From Diplonema papillatum (lineage: Eukaryota > Euglenozoa > Diplonemea > Diplonemida > Diplonemidae), in NCBI GenBank assembly GCA_030068145.1, contig JAPJBO010000461.1:113447-177446 (forward strand): a stretch of 64,000 bases of DNA, written 5' to 3'. Made by a program: the position numbers and the translations under genes. Shown one piece after another: positions 10,679-22,100 of the stretch; the stretch's first letter is position 1, and each line of letters starts with the position of its first letter. A model generated the notes under the pieces. It searched no databases and was not told the DNA's origin. It worked only from the letters and a program-made list of their open reading frames with translations.

Positions 10679-13600
10679 TCACGGGCTGGTGGGAGACTCG
10701 GCGACTTGGTCGAGGATGGTCTTGAGGCGGCTGGCCAGCGGCGTGTCGCTCTTGAAGGGTGTGCCGGGCAGGTACGCGTCGTACGGGTGCGGCAGGTTTT
10801 TGAGCGACTTCGCCGAGGTCGGCGTGGGCGTCGTGCAGATGTGCAGGATCGACGCCATGCCCCACGTGTTGTTGCTCGGCGCGCACACGTCGTCCTCCGC
10901 GTCGAAGTCGGTCACAACGCGCGGCCGCGTCTTCCGGGACACGACCGTGTGCGGGTGCGTCGGCAGCGTGTTGAGGTCCACGAACCGGTCTGCTTTCCTC
11001 GAGGACGTCGTCGTGCTCGCAGAATCGTTCTGCGTCGGCGACGACTCCTCGGAGCAACTCGGCGGGTCCGATGCGATGACCCCGCACGTCTTCAGCGACT
11101 CGATGAATGACGCCCTCCCAGGTTCGAGGATGAAGTGGTGGCTCTCCGTGCTGCTGTTCTCCAGCGCCGCGGACTCCGCCGCGCTCTGGAAATGGTCGAA
11201 CCCGAGCACGTGCGCCTCGTTGAACGAGTGCAGGTCGCCCGACGTGTCGAAGTTGTACTCGAGCGTCAGCTGCTGCGGGCTGCTTCCCTTCGGCAACGGC
11301 GCGTCCGGCGCCGTCCGCACGACTCGAGAGCGTTCCGGTGACCACGACCGGTCACGCTTGTCGAAGTGTCCGTTGAGCGACTGCACGTCGCGGTCGTTTT
11401 CCGAGTTGCAGGACGTGGGCCTGCTGCAGCTGGAAGACTCGGAGAGGATGTCGGCGTGGGCGGTGAGCTTCTTCTCGCGATCGTAGTCGAGGAGGGTCCG
11501 CAGGGTGAACTCGCGGGCGAAGTTCGCACCCTCGTCGGACGCCGCGAAAAGCGCCTCGTCCTCCTTGCACAGGGCGAACGGACTTGTGCCCGCCTTCCTC
11601 TCCGCCTTGTGCGCGGAGAACGGCGCGCCGGGGGACTGGCTGCTGTTCGAAGACCGACCACCGGCCGCGCCCTGGCTGCCCTGGCTCTCTTGGCTGTCCT
11701 CCGCGCTGCGCGGGTTGACCGGCGAGAGCGACATCGTCGTGAGGGTGCCGGTGCTGAGGTTCAGCTTCGTGGTCGGATGCAGCAGCGGGGGCTGGGGCGT
11801 GTTCGCTGACAGGTTGGAGGCGAACGGAGAGGTCAGGGACTGCATTGTGCCCATGTCAACCGGCTGCAGGTGGTGCGGGGCGGCCGTGAAGAACGCGTTC
11901 GGCGCGTCTTGGATCTGCACGTTTCCGGCCATTTCGAGGGAGGGTGCTGCTGGGGCGAGCACCGACATGTTGGCCAGGTTGTTCGGGTTGCTCAGGTTCG
12001 GGACCTGCAGCGCTGCGCCGGGCATCGTCATCGCAGGCATCGCCATGGCGCTGGGGTGCAGCAGCGTGCTTTGGTTCTGCGGCGCGCCGCTGAACGTCGG
12101 GGGCAAGGCCGGCGTCGACGGCTGATGGAACCCCGCGCTTTGGCTGGCCGCCGTCTGTGAGAACAGCGGCGTCTTCAGCCCCCAACGCCCCGCGTTCCCG
12201 TTGCGGTCGGACCACGTCCGGAGCTCGTCGTCGAAAGTGATACCTTGCTCCCTCAACTGCTCGCGGATGGCGTCCGCCCGGTCGTATTGGCGAAGCTTGC
12301 GGTACTCCTCACGCTCCTTCAGCTTCTGCGACGCGGATTGAGAGTCGCCTTCGGAGGGAGCGTCGGAGAGTGCGGTTCCTGCCCACGAGTTCTTGGCGGC
12401 TTGGTACTCGGTTTCGTTGCTCTCGACGACCCACGCGTAGCGGTCGTAGCCGGGGATGTGCTTGTGGTTGAGCTGTGCGCAGGCTTGCTGCTGCTCTTCG
12501 GCGGTGGCGACCTTAACGTACCCCACGCCCGATGGCCGGCCGTCGGCGTTCTTTTCGAGGACGACCGAGTACTGCATGATGTCGATGCCGGCGAGGGCGA
12601 AGAAGTTGCGGATGTCGTCGTACCGGATGCGGAACGGCAGCCCGCGGAGCTTGATCGCGTGCCCGCCCTGCGCGGCCCCCGCGGCGGCGACGGTGTGGGA
12701 CGGGGTGCCCCAGCGGCCGCAGCGGCCGTCGGGGGTCCGCCAGGTCTTCATGTCGTCGTCCCACACGACGCCCATCGCGCGCAGCTCTTCGCGGATCGCG
12801 TCGGCCCGCGCGAAGTCCTGCGCCCGCCGCGTGAGCTCCCGCTCGTGCAGCATCGCCGAGATCTTGCTTCCGTCCGCGTCCTTGCACATCGTGCTCGCCG
12901 ACGAACTCGTCCGCGGGTGCGTGCAGCGGTAGCACGTCGCGTTGCCGTACCTGGGGTTCGCGGTGTTTGTGTGCGTGAACAAGCACCGCCCGTTGTCCAC
13001 ATTTCCGGCTTGCGCTGAAAAATGAACACACGGACTTTTGCGATCAGCATTACTGACCAAAGGTGGATGATAAGACCAAGGTTTTTGTTCTCCGCGTGTG
13101 CAGGGTATAAACATAAACCTCTCTGGGGGAGAGGAAATCTTAGTTAATGGCTAGGCGGGACACTGCCTCTCGTTCATGTTTGAAGATCAAGTCTTCTTGG
13201 AAGTAAAGGTTAAGGTTGCCCATCCATTGCACTCACACAGGCCTTCATGTCGTTCTACCGAACGCGGAACGGCAGCCCGCGGAGCTTGATCGCGTGCCCG
13301 CCCTGCGCGGCTCCCGCGGAGGCGGCGGTGTGGGACGGGGTGCCCCAGCGGCCGCAGCGGCCGCCGGGGGTCCGCCAGGTCTTCATGTCGTCGTCCCACA
13401 CGACGCCCATCGCGCGCAGCTCTTCGCGGATCGCGTCGGCCCGCGCGAAGTCCTGCGCCCGCCGCGTGAGCTCCCGCTCGTGCAGCATCGCCGAGATCTT
13501 GCTTCCGTCCGCGTCCTTGCACATCATGCTCGCCGACGAACTCGTCCGCGGGTGCGTGCAGCGGTAGCACGTCGCGTTGCCGTACCTGGGGTTCGCGGTG

Positions 13601-14908
13601 TTTGTGTGCGTGAACAAGCACCGCCCGTTGTCCACATTTCCGGCTTGCGCTGAAAAATGAACACACGGACTTTTGCGATCAGCATTACTGACCAAAGGTG
13701 GATGATAAGACCAAGGTTTTTGTTCTCCGCGTGTGCAGGGTATAAACATAAACCTCTCTGGGGGAGAGGAAATCTTAGTTAATGGCTAGGCGGGACACTG
13801 CCTCTCGTTCATGTTTGAAGATCAAGTCTTCTTGGAAGTAAAGGTTAAGGTTGCCCATCCATTGCACTCACACAGGCCTTCATGTCGTTCTACCGAACGC
13901 GGAACGGCAGCCCGCGGAGCTTGATCGCGTGCCCGCCCTGCGCGGCTCCCGCGGAGGCGGCGGTGTGGGACGGGGTGCCCCAGCGGCCGCAGCGGCCGTC
14001 GGGGGTCCGCCAGGTCTTCATGTCGTCGTCCCACACGACGCCCATCGCGCGCAGCTCTTCGCGGATCGCGTCGGTCCGCGCGAAGTCCTGCGCCCGCCGC
14101 GTGAGCTCCCGCTCGTGCAGCATCGCCGAGATCTTGCTTCCGTCCGCATCCTTGCACATCGTGCTCGCCGACGAACTCGTCCGCGGGTGCGTGCAGCGGT
14201 AGCACGTCGCGTTGCCGTACCTGGGGTTCGCGGTGTTTGTGCGCGTGAACAAGCACCGCCCGTTGTTCACATTTCCGGAGTTGGGGCGTGTGCTGATAAA
14301 TGAGGCAACGAACGAGAACTGACACTTCGAAGAAGTGCGCGACATACACACGAGAAGCAATCATGGCCTTTCTGTGTTTGTTACGCACTGCATCACGCAG
14401 CAGCAAGGACGGAGCAGCGAACCGGGCAAAGGAGTGTATACAATAATATAGACTTAACTCGCACGCTTGCGCGCAAAACGTTTCGTTCTTTTTAGCGCCT
14501 TTTGCTTTTTCTCGCGCGACATACCTGGCGTAGTTTACGAACCCGCATTTGCTGCAGTGCCAGTCTTTCTGGAGCTCCGTGGACAGGTGCTTGTACGGGC
14601 CCAGGGGCGGGACGAGGTCTCGCAGCTGCGCCTGGGAGAGCTTCGAGAGCGCGTGGAGGTCGGAGATGCCCATTTTGAGGAATCGGGACAAGAAGCGGTC
14701 GGGAAGGTCGCCTGGCAGCCCGCCCAAGAACTCGGTCATGGCGACGGTGGGGTTGATGTCGGGGGTCGTGGACGGTGAGTTCGACGCGTTGCTGGCGTTC
14801 GGGTTGCTCGCGCTGTTGCTGGGCGACCCTTGGTCGTGGGCCGGCGGCAGGGACAGGGCCGGCTGCTGGTTGTGGAAGACCGGGCAGTCGTCGGGCACGG
14901 TGAGGCCG

Positions 14909-14941
<33 letters not shown>

Positions 14942-15129
14942 AGCGGCACCAAGTTCGCGGTCTGCAGCCCGCTGAACGGGTCGCACGGCCGCGAAAGCAT
15001 GCAGCCGCCGCCCGCCGCGCCGGAATCGTCCGACCTCGCGAAAACCGGCGCCGACGAGGCGCACATGGCCATGTCGCCCGACAGCCACCCGCTCGGCGTC
15101 GCCACCGGGTTGCCCATTACTGCGTGCAT
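10679..15129 (-). CDS. RNA-binding protein: SAM-like, RanBP2-type zinc finger, hnRNP F/H-type RRM
   Basis: Two exons on the minus strand: exon 1 is 15129-14525 and exon 2 is 12950-10679, joined by a strong donor (CCAG|GTATGT) and acceptor (CCCCAG|G). Together they give 958 residues in frame. Order of parts: poly-Q (64-73); Ser/Asn-rich linker; SAM-like helices (about 145-187); zinc finger with W190, C192, C195, C208 and C211, which is completed only by the splice; a helical repeat like the cysteinyl-tRNA synthetase C-terminus (ADAIREELRAMG, about 233-285); an RRM (about 299-380, IKLRGLPF as RNP2, GVGYVKV as RNP1); a second ADAIREQLREQG repeat (about 409-459); then a long low-complexity tail. 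The RRM form LRGLPF is typical of hnRNP F/H and GRSF1, so binding of G-rich RNA and a role in splicing or mRNA control are likely but inferred. The ATG at 15129 is preceded by a pyrimidine run and CACCAG, a possible spliced-leader acceptor. Confidence 0.85.
13259..13585 (-). other. Frame-neutral exon-like cassette B inside the intron
   Basis: Bounded by the same acceptor as exon 2 (CCCCAG|G, exon base 13585) and by a possible weak donor (GTTCG|GTAGAA, at 13258). The cassette is exactly 327 nt (109 codons), starts and ends in phase 2, and has no stop. If spliced in, it would add a half finger, a helical repeat and an LRGLPFRV strand without disturbing the frame. Without splicing at that donor, the next codon is TAG. 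Whether it is used is not visible in the sequence. Confidence 0.5.
13894..14220 (-). other. Frame-neutral exon-like cassette C inside the intron
   Basis: Same structure as the cassette at 13259-13585: acceptor CCCCAG|G at 14220, possible donor GTTCG|GTAGAA after 13894, 327 nt, phase 2 to phase 2, no internal stop. It lies closest to the exon-1 donor (304 nt away), so it would be the first acceptor met. It differs from the other copy by a few substitutions (for example a Thr for Ala in the helical repeat). Confidence 0.5.
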
Positions 15130-15237
15130 CTTCGCGCTGGTGTCCGACGAACCTCCTTTTTTTCGTGAAAAAAAAAAAAAAGGTCTTTCTTTCTTTCGCT
15201 TGCCTTTTTTGTTTGTTTTTTTGCGTATGTCTTTTTT

Positions 15238-15276
<39 letters not shown>

Positions 15277-18200
15277 TATTTAGCCGTTCCCGGTTAACGT
15301 GGTTTTTTTTTAGAGTGCTTTTTGTTTTATTGTCGTAGGGGTGTGCGGTATATTCGTTTTGTGTTTTGGGTTTCTTCTTTGTGTTGGTTTGAATTTAGAC
15401 AAAGGGGGATATTAAGGGAGGTTTGGGAGGGCAAGAAGAACGGGAGTGGCGGGTGCTTTGAGTGTGTGCGGCGGGCAACCGTGTCGATCCTACGATCTCC
15501 CGGGGGGGGAAAAGAAACGCGTGTGTTAGTAAGAGAAAGGGCGACGACTTTGCAAAGGGGGTCGGTGAAAAAGAAGGAGAAAAGCTTGCGGGGTCCCCGG
15601 CGGAGAAGAAGAAAAGGGCGAGGGTTCTTCTTTTTTTTTTTTTTCTTCCTTTTCAGTCGGACAGGCTTCTTTTCTCGTGTGGATGCCTGATGATTCCCCG
15701 GAGGCCTGGATGGTATTCGTTTGGGGTTCTTTCGCCTCTTATTTTTTTTATTTGACAAACCCAAGCGGCCTCCGGTATCGTACACTTGTGTAAATGTGTC
15801 CTGGGGGGTGTTTGCGTGTCTGATATGTATGTACCTCTCATCGGTACTAGTTCGGTCAGCCGCGAAGAACTAGTCAGCCCTCAAAGTGCAACCTAATCTG
15901 CACGTCAATACGTTACATTCATTCGCATGCATGCAGGACTGCGGCCTGTTGCGTCCGAGGCTTGGACACCAGATGCCATCATGAGCGGTGCCGGCGATGG
16001 CGCCATCGCTACCGACCGTACTTTGAAATGCCGACTACGGCAGCCGGGTAACGAATAAGAATCCGAACGACAGGTTTGCCGCTCCGACCGTCCAGAGAAA
16101 CAAAAGTAGCTTGCTTCCCCTCCCTTTCTTCCCACTTGCTTCATTTTTAGAGTTGAAGTTCGCTTGAAATTTAGGTGGTTTAGGGTCTCCGTGTGACCGT
16201 TCATGAATGGGTTCTCTTAGAGCAAGAAAGGGCTATGTGGTTACGGGTTGTATATTTAGTGCACGCCTTCGTTATGGGTTATGGCTAGCCATGTCCGGGA
16301 CTGTTTTTGAGAGTTAAAGTTCGCTTGAGATTCCGGGTGGTTTTCTTCGGAATTTCCGTTAAACCACTTCATGTGGTCAGCTAGCAAAGAAGCTTGTTTC
16401 TTTGAAGACCACAAAACGTCAACGGTTTGCCGATGCACGCCTGTGCAAAAGAAATCCAATGAACCCAGAAGTCTTGAGCCGAATGCCGGATGACGGAACT
16501 GACAATCACCCACGCCACCCGAGTGTCTCCGTCAGTTTTTGTTTGTGCGATTTAACCTGCATGAGTTCTGGTTAAACCGCTGCCAACGTTCTTTCTAGCT
16601 GCAACAAATACTGTCTCCAGGGAAGCAGAAATTGGTGGTCGCAAAAAAAAAAAAAAAAAAAAAAACAGGATGCCGGAGACTCGAAACATCTGGAGCCCCA
16701 AGCCCTTTTTTGGCTCTTTCCTTCCACGTTCGCGGGAGCCGCCATTGGGCCGTACGGGCGTGGAAAGCACAGGGGCTTCCTTGGATATAAACTACGACTA
16801 ACGTGAAGCATGAAGCGCACGCTGTTCTCTTAACAAAGCATCGCGAAAGCAAGCGAATGAACACATTTTTTTAGCAACCTCCGAAGCTGAGGGGACGCGT
16901 TGGTCGGACGAGCACACAAGCGGCGACTTGTTGACGCTAAACCCATAGGGAAACCGAAAGAGACAAGAGAAGGAGACAGGGTGGAAGTCAGCATCGTTGG
17001 TCGGCCAATCGTAGGGAGAACACAGGGTGCCACCCGCGAACATTCGATCGAAGTGATCAGTGTGCAATGCTCTCCAAGCCCTCCCCACCTTCAACCATAC
17101 ATCATTTTCGATCTGACCAGTGCAACGAAGAGACTTTCCGACGATGCCCCTTCCGACCAGGTACAGAGTTGCTGCTGAGGCAGAAAAAGGGAAATCCAAA
17201 AGAAGTTGCGCCGCGAAGAGCACAAAGGTTACCGAAGAAGAATTAGAGCAAAAAAAAAAAGTAAAATGTTAACGCGGCCGGAATACATCTGGGGTGGAGA
17301 GGGAGGACTTTCGAGAGTTCTGGCGCTATTTGTGTTCTGTGAGACAGGGCGGATCGCGGGCGATTCTCGCAAAAAGTAGGGGAAACCCTTCATCACTTTC
17401 CAGCCGGACACGGCTGGGCCCTTTCGGTTGGTCGGTGTGTCAAGGTTCCTTTTTCGCTTTGCGAAGCCCTCCCCCCTCCCAAACACGCCAAACCCGCGGT
17501 ATATGCTAGCAGAAATATTTCTTTACTACAAATGTAGTATGGATGCCAGTCAGGCCTTGTCTAGTCTGAGAGTGCTGCGTTGACGCCCTTTCTTGCGGAA
17601 GGTGGGCGCCAACCGTGACGATTTCGGAAACCAGCCCATATGAACTCGCAACACCCAGCCTGTCCATCCAATACCAACAGACTCCCACCACAAAATCCCT
17701 GAAGTGTAATCTTCTCCTCCTTGTCGTGTGCTCGCTGCCGCGGTTCTCATTGCCGCAGCGGAAAAGGAAAAACACAACAAAGGTGGATTTAAGCCCAACC
17801 AACATGCATAATGCCCCCCATGTATAAAGTCGGTTTTGAAACTTCGCTCTTCGCTAACAGATTTACTTCACTAGAGAGAAGATTGTCATGAGCACATACG
17901 GCCATGGTCAGGACCCGAGGGACCAATTGGCCGGCCGAAGTTACACGCAATCTTGTTGTTCAGATGGCCTCGGGGGCACCGACGGATGCTGCCTTGCGGC
18001 GGAGAAAGCTTGCTTTGGAGTCGGGTGCTGCGGAGGGCGAGTTTTTCCCTCTCCCAAGATCTATCCCGAGATCTATTGGAGTAGCAGCCGACGCAGGGAC
18101 GCAGTCTGTGCAAACTGATGACTTGCACTTGTAGTAGGCATACCACATACAAGATAGTAAACCGACGAAGCGGGAGTTTCTTCGGCCAAAGCCCCGAAGA

Positions 18201-19154
18201 CCCGTGTGGGAAAGCAAGCAGGCGTTGGCCTCGAGAGACGGGTATGAAAAAAGAATAACAGTGACGATATTTTAAACGCACAAAAAAGTCTCCACGTAAA
18301 ATGGCTTGAGTCGCACGCTACCCCCCCCCCCCCTCAGAACAGACTCCAACCGACAGCGGCTTCATGACTGAACACCACGAGCTCCGGAGAACAAACGCCG
18401 ATAGCTCACCAGACTTTCCATTGCTCTAAGGACTGCCGACCTTTCGGTGAACAAGAAGGCCTGCCTTAAGTAGGTCATGGTGGTGATGCGGAAGGAGGAA
18501 TGGAAGACGATGAAAACGTCGGAGTCGGGATCCTTCGTGCTCGTCCGTGTGCAACCTAGCTGCCGCATGGGGCGCGAGAAAAAGGTAGTGGGGTACTAAT
18601 TTGCATGCAAATGACTCCCCTAACGCAACAAGAAGACGAGAAAAGGGTGGAAAAATGTGAAGGGTTGGGGGCTTCGCATTTTTCCCCCTTAGTCGGGGTC
18701 TCCTTCGTTAGATCTTAGTCCAGCACCAGCCCGGATCACGCATCTGCCGGATATTTCCCAGCGGGGCCTGTGATGCTGACGAGACACGGTGTGGTTGTAC
18801 CAATCGTCGCCCATCTGCAGCAAGCCTACCTCTCGCTACTTCAGTGTACTGCATTGAAAGTTCGCACTCATCCGCTTCGTCGAGACGCCAGCGACTTCTT
18901 TGGTGTGACGGACTCCTCGGCTAGGTGAACCGGTTGAGCATCATCCACGTTCGGGACCGGTGCATTCTGCAGGTGACTTCGGACACGCATATCAGGCAGG
19001 CATCATGACACCACAGACTATAGAACTAGTCTCCATGCGCAATTTACCGATCAGGCCCGGCGCTTCGCCGCTTTTGCGCGTTTCGAGAGCGCAACACGCG
19101 GGGAAAGGGGGCCTGGCACGGGCGGAAGACCGCTTTGCCACATTGCAGCCCGGA
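15130..19154. other. Gene-free interval between the RNA-binding and UGGT genes
   Basis: Holds a CT microsatellite (15240-15270), a T-run (15631-15644), an A-run (16643-16664) and a C-run (about 18320-18334). Two SR repeats lie close together at 16145-16200 and 16306-16350. No frame resembles the GC3-biased genes. It would contain the UGGT 3' UTR and the 5' UTR or promoter of the RNA-binding gene. Confidence 0.55.
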
Positions 19155-22100
19155 TCACGCCTCCCCGCAGGACGCGTCGAACTCCTCGATCAGGCGGTCG
19201 TAGTCGACCCACTCCGGGACGATGCGCTTCGCGGCTACAAGCTTCGGTGCCTTCGTGGCCGGATTGTTGCAGAGATCGATCGTCTTGGCAGCTGCCTTCG
19301 ACTCCTGTTGAGTTTAATCGTGGTCAGGCTTTGATACATAGCTGGCCTTCGGATTAGCAACAGGACGTGACCTTGTGTCGAGTGATGTTGCTCGCCCGGA
19401 GTATGCTTTCGCCTGAGACTTTCGATTATACTTCAACCTAATAATCCCCCTCCCTGTTGAATGTTCTGTATTTGCCGCTTCCTTCTGTCTCGAAAGGGTT
19501 GGCTATTTAGTTGTCTATGATTTTCCGGAGCAAGCGTGTGGGGATGTATTTCTATGGATCAAGGATCGTATATGACAAATATAATACATCCTCCTCCTAC
19601 TGCGTATGCTGGCTCCGTCTGCTGCTCCGTCTTCATGGTCGCGTGATGAAAAAATCGAAGTCAGGCTTTTACATCGCGACGTGTCTGCTTCTTTTCCGCG
19701 CGGTGCTGGCGACTTCGCTCGTCTCTTCGCCTGTGTCGTCGGGTCTCCGGAACTTCTGGCCTCATTTGCTTCCATATCTGCCCCGGGACACGGCATGTGC
19801 TGTTTCCATCTGTCTTGCTGTGTCTTTCTGTCCGGCGGGGGTCGTGCCGTAGTCATACATCCGATACGACTCGTATTCTCGCATATTCTCGTATTGGGGG
19901 GTCGCGGCCCCGATTCTCGCAAAATTCTCGCAATTCTCGCATATTCTCGCATATTCTCGTATTGGGCCGATTCTCGCAAAATTCTCGCATATTCTCGCAA
20001 TTTTCTCACAATTCTCGCAAAGTTCTCGCATATTCTCGCAATTCTCGCATATTCTCGCACGTGCGAGAACATGCGAGAATGAGATAACTCACAGTACAGC
20101 ATGCTTGAACACATGAGAAACCGGCAGGAATCAACGTTTTAGGTCGTCTCCAAGGCTTCCGCGTATTTTGCCGCCACTGGGCCTCCGAACTTCTCCAGCT
20201 GCTGCTTCCTTATGCGAGAATCATTCTCGCATATGAGTCGGATCGGATGCATGCCTAGTGGGGCAGCAGTCATTTGCTCGAGGTAGAAAGGTCAGGCAGT
20301 GATTCTGGTGTGTGTTTGCCACGATCGTCAAAAACAACAGACCTGGTTGCACCACGTTTCGCACCATAGCCAGTGTTCCGGCAGCGAGAAGATGGGGACC
20401 ATGTTTTGCGAGTAGTTGGGCAGGTCCTGGTCGAGGTTCGACAGGGAGTTCGGGTCCTTGGACAGGTTGTCGTAGATGCTTCGGTACATGTCGCCCGCGG
20501 CCATGCGGCGGAACCTCTTCAGGTCGACGACGTAGATGGCCGAGATGTGGTACGGGCGGCCCTGCAAATGGTCGTGCCAGTACCCTTGATCCCAGAACCG
20601 GAACCCTGTTGTCTCCTCGTTCGCGTTTTCGACGCAAAAGGGCGTGTACGCGACGGCCTTCCCGTCTATGTCGAGGTTGTACAGCTCGTGCAGGTCGGAC
20701 CGGACGATCTGATCCGCGTCGACGAAGATGATCTTCTCGACGTCCAGCGGGAACAACACGTCGAGGAACAGCACCTTGTAGCCCCAGATCATCCTCATCT
20801 TCTGCGGCTGCCGCCGGAGCCACTTGGGCCACTTGTAGGTCAGCAGCCCGACTTCGAACCCCCATTTTTCGGCCATTTTGTGGATCGTGCGCTTGAACTT
20901 CGGCGAGAGGAAGTTGTTGATGAACCAGAACTTGACCCTGGTCGGGTGTTCCGCCGTGCCGTTGGAGTGGAGCATCGCGGTGTGGACCATGATCTTCAAA
21001 AAACGCTCGTACAGATGCCCGGAGGCGAGGGAGAAGATGTTGAGGGTCGGTCGCACGGGGCGGCCGTCGTCACCAAGGGGGACGGTTTTCACAGGCAGCG
21101 GCGGCAGGTCCAGGTCTTCGTCCGCGGACGCCTCTTCGCCCGCCGGCCCTTCGTCTCTGTTCTGGGACAAGAGGTCGGAGATCTGGTCGAGGATGCCCCG
21201 CTCTTTAGTCTTCGCCGCCTTCTTCTTCTCGGCCGCGCTTTTTTCGACCCGCAGCTTCGCTTTTTTGCCCGCCGCCGCCCTTTGGATCCTCTTCCGCTCG
21301 GCGCGGATCTTCGCCTCCTGCTTCTCCTCGTCGGTTTCCTCCAGGAGATCGGCGGCCTCCATCCCGGGCTTCCGCTGCACCGAAAGCTTCGCAGCGACGC
21401 CGGAGAACTTGTCGACGACGACCTGGGCCACGCCAGCCTCCGGCAGCAGTTTCACCGCGTCCGCAGCGGCGGCGCTGCGCTCGCTGACGCCAGCGATGGA
21501 GAAGATGTCCGCTCCGCGGGTGCCGGCCTGCACGGAGAGCCGCCACGCGCCGGGCTCCGCCTTCAGCTGGAAGTACCCCAGGTTCGACATCACAAGGGTG
21601 TCGGTTGCAGTCCCAGCGCCGCTGGGGATGATAGGGGAGAGCTCCAGCGGGAGGCCGCGCGGGGGCTCGTTCTTCTTCGCTTCGACGCACGACCCGGAAA
21701 CGACGATCGCTTCGAGTTCGTACTCTGCGGTGAGCACCGGCGACGGCACGTCGTCGAGCTTGATGTTGTCCAGATCGTGGACCGCCGCCTTCGTCGTGGT
21801 GATCCACGGCTCCGGCTCGTGCATGCCCATCGTCAAGACCTGCGACTCGGGCAGCCTGGTGAACAGGGCGTGCGGCGCGTCGATGGACCCGTCCTTCGTG
21901 AACTTCGGCTTGGTCTGCATGACATACCGGAAGTAGCTGCGCAGCGGCACCTCGGTCAGTGACGCGACGGGGTTGAGGAACACGCTGATGTCGACGTCGA
22001 TCGCACTCTGCAGCGCGAGGTGGTGCAGGATGCCGGAGACTTTCTGCGCATCCGCCGACAGCGGGTCGAGGAACGCCACGACGACCACACGGTGGCAGCT

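Larger units (their letters stand above)
12628..14273 (-). repeat. Tandem triplication (about 635-bp unit) covering the start of exon 2
   Basis: The block 13216-13850 is repeated at 13851-14273 (offset 635, breaking off at CACATTTCCGG), and most of it is repeated at 12628-13215 (offset 636). The units include the exon-2 acceptor, the second half of the zinc finger, the first helical repeat and the first strand of the RRM. Copies differ at only a handful of positions, in both coding and non-coding parts, so the amplification is recent. Copies at 13.2 and 13.9 kb end inside the RRM, where CGGTACGACGAC of the intact copy is replaced by CGGTAGAACGAC. Confidence 0.93.

Noticed and set aside
10352..13018. 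Plus-strand ORFs of 250-313 codons opposite the RNA-binding gene
   Set aside because: Shadow frames of the high-GC3 minus-strand gene; the minus-strand frame has an RRM and a spliced zinc finger.
19862..20090. CRISPR-like array
   Set aside because: Units are contiguous without unique spacers, lie in a eukaryotic intron and flip orientation; it is a simple tandem repeat. The 35.9-kb and 30.9-kb arrays were rejected for the same reason.
20139..20342. A 66-nt UGGT intron ending at CTCGAG (20277), followed by an open 45-codon exon ([11 protein letters not shown]...) to 20139
   Set aside because: It is in phase and open, but lacks the conserved DLCNNP and PEW..YD motifs, which are found instead in the exon at 19155-19304 with proper GT-AG borders.
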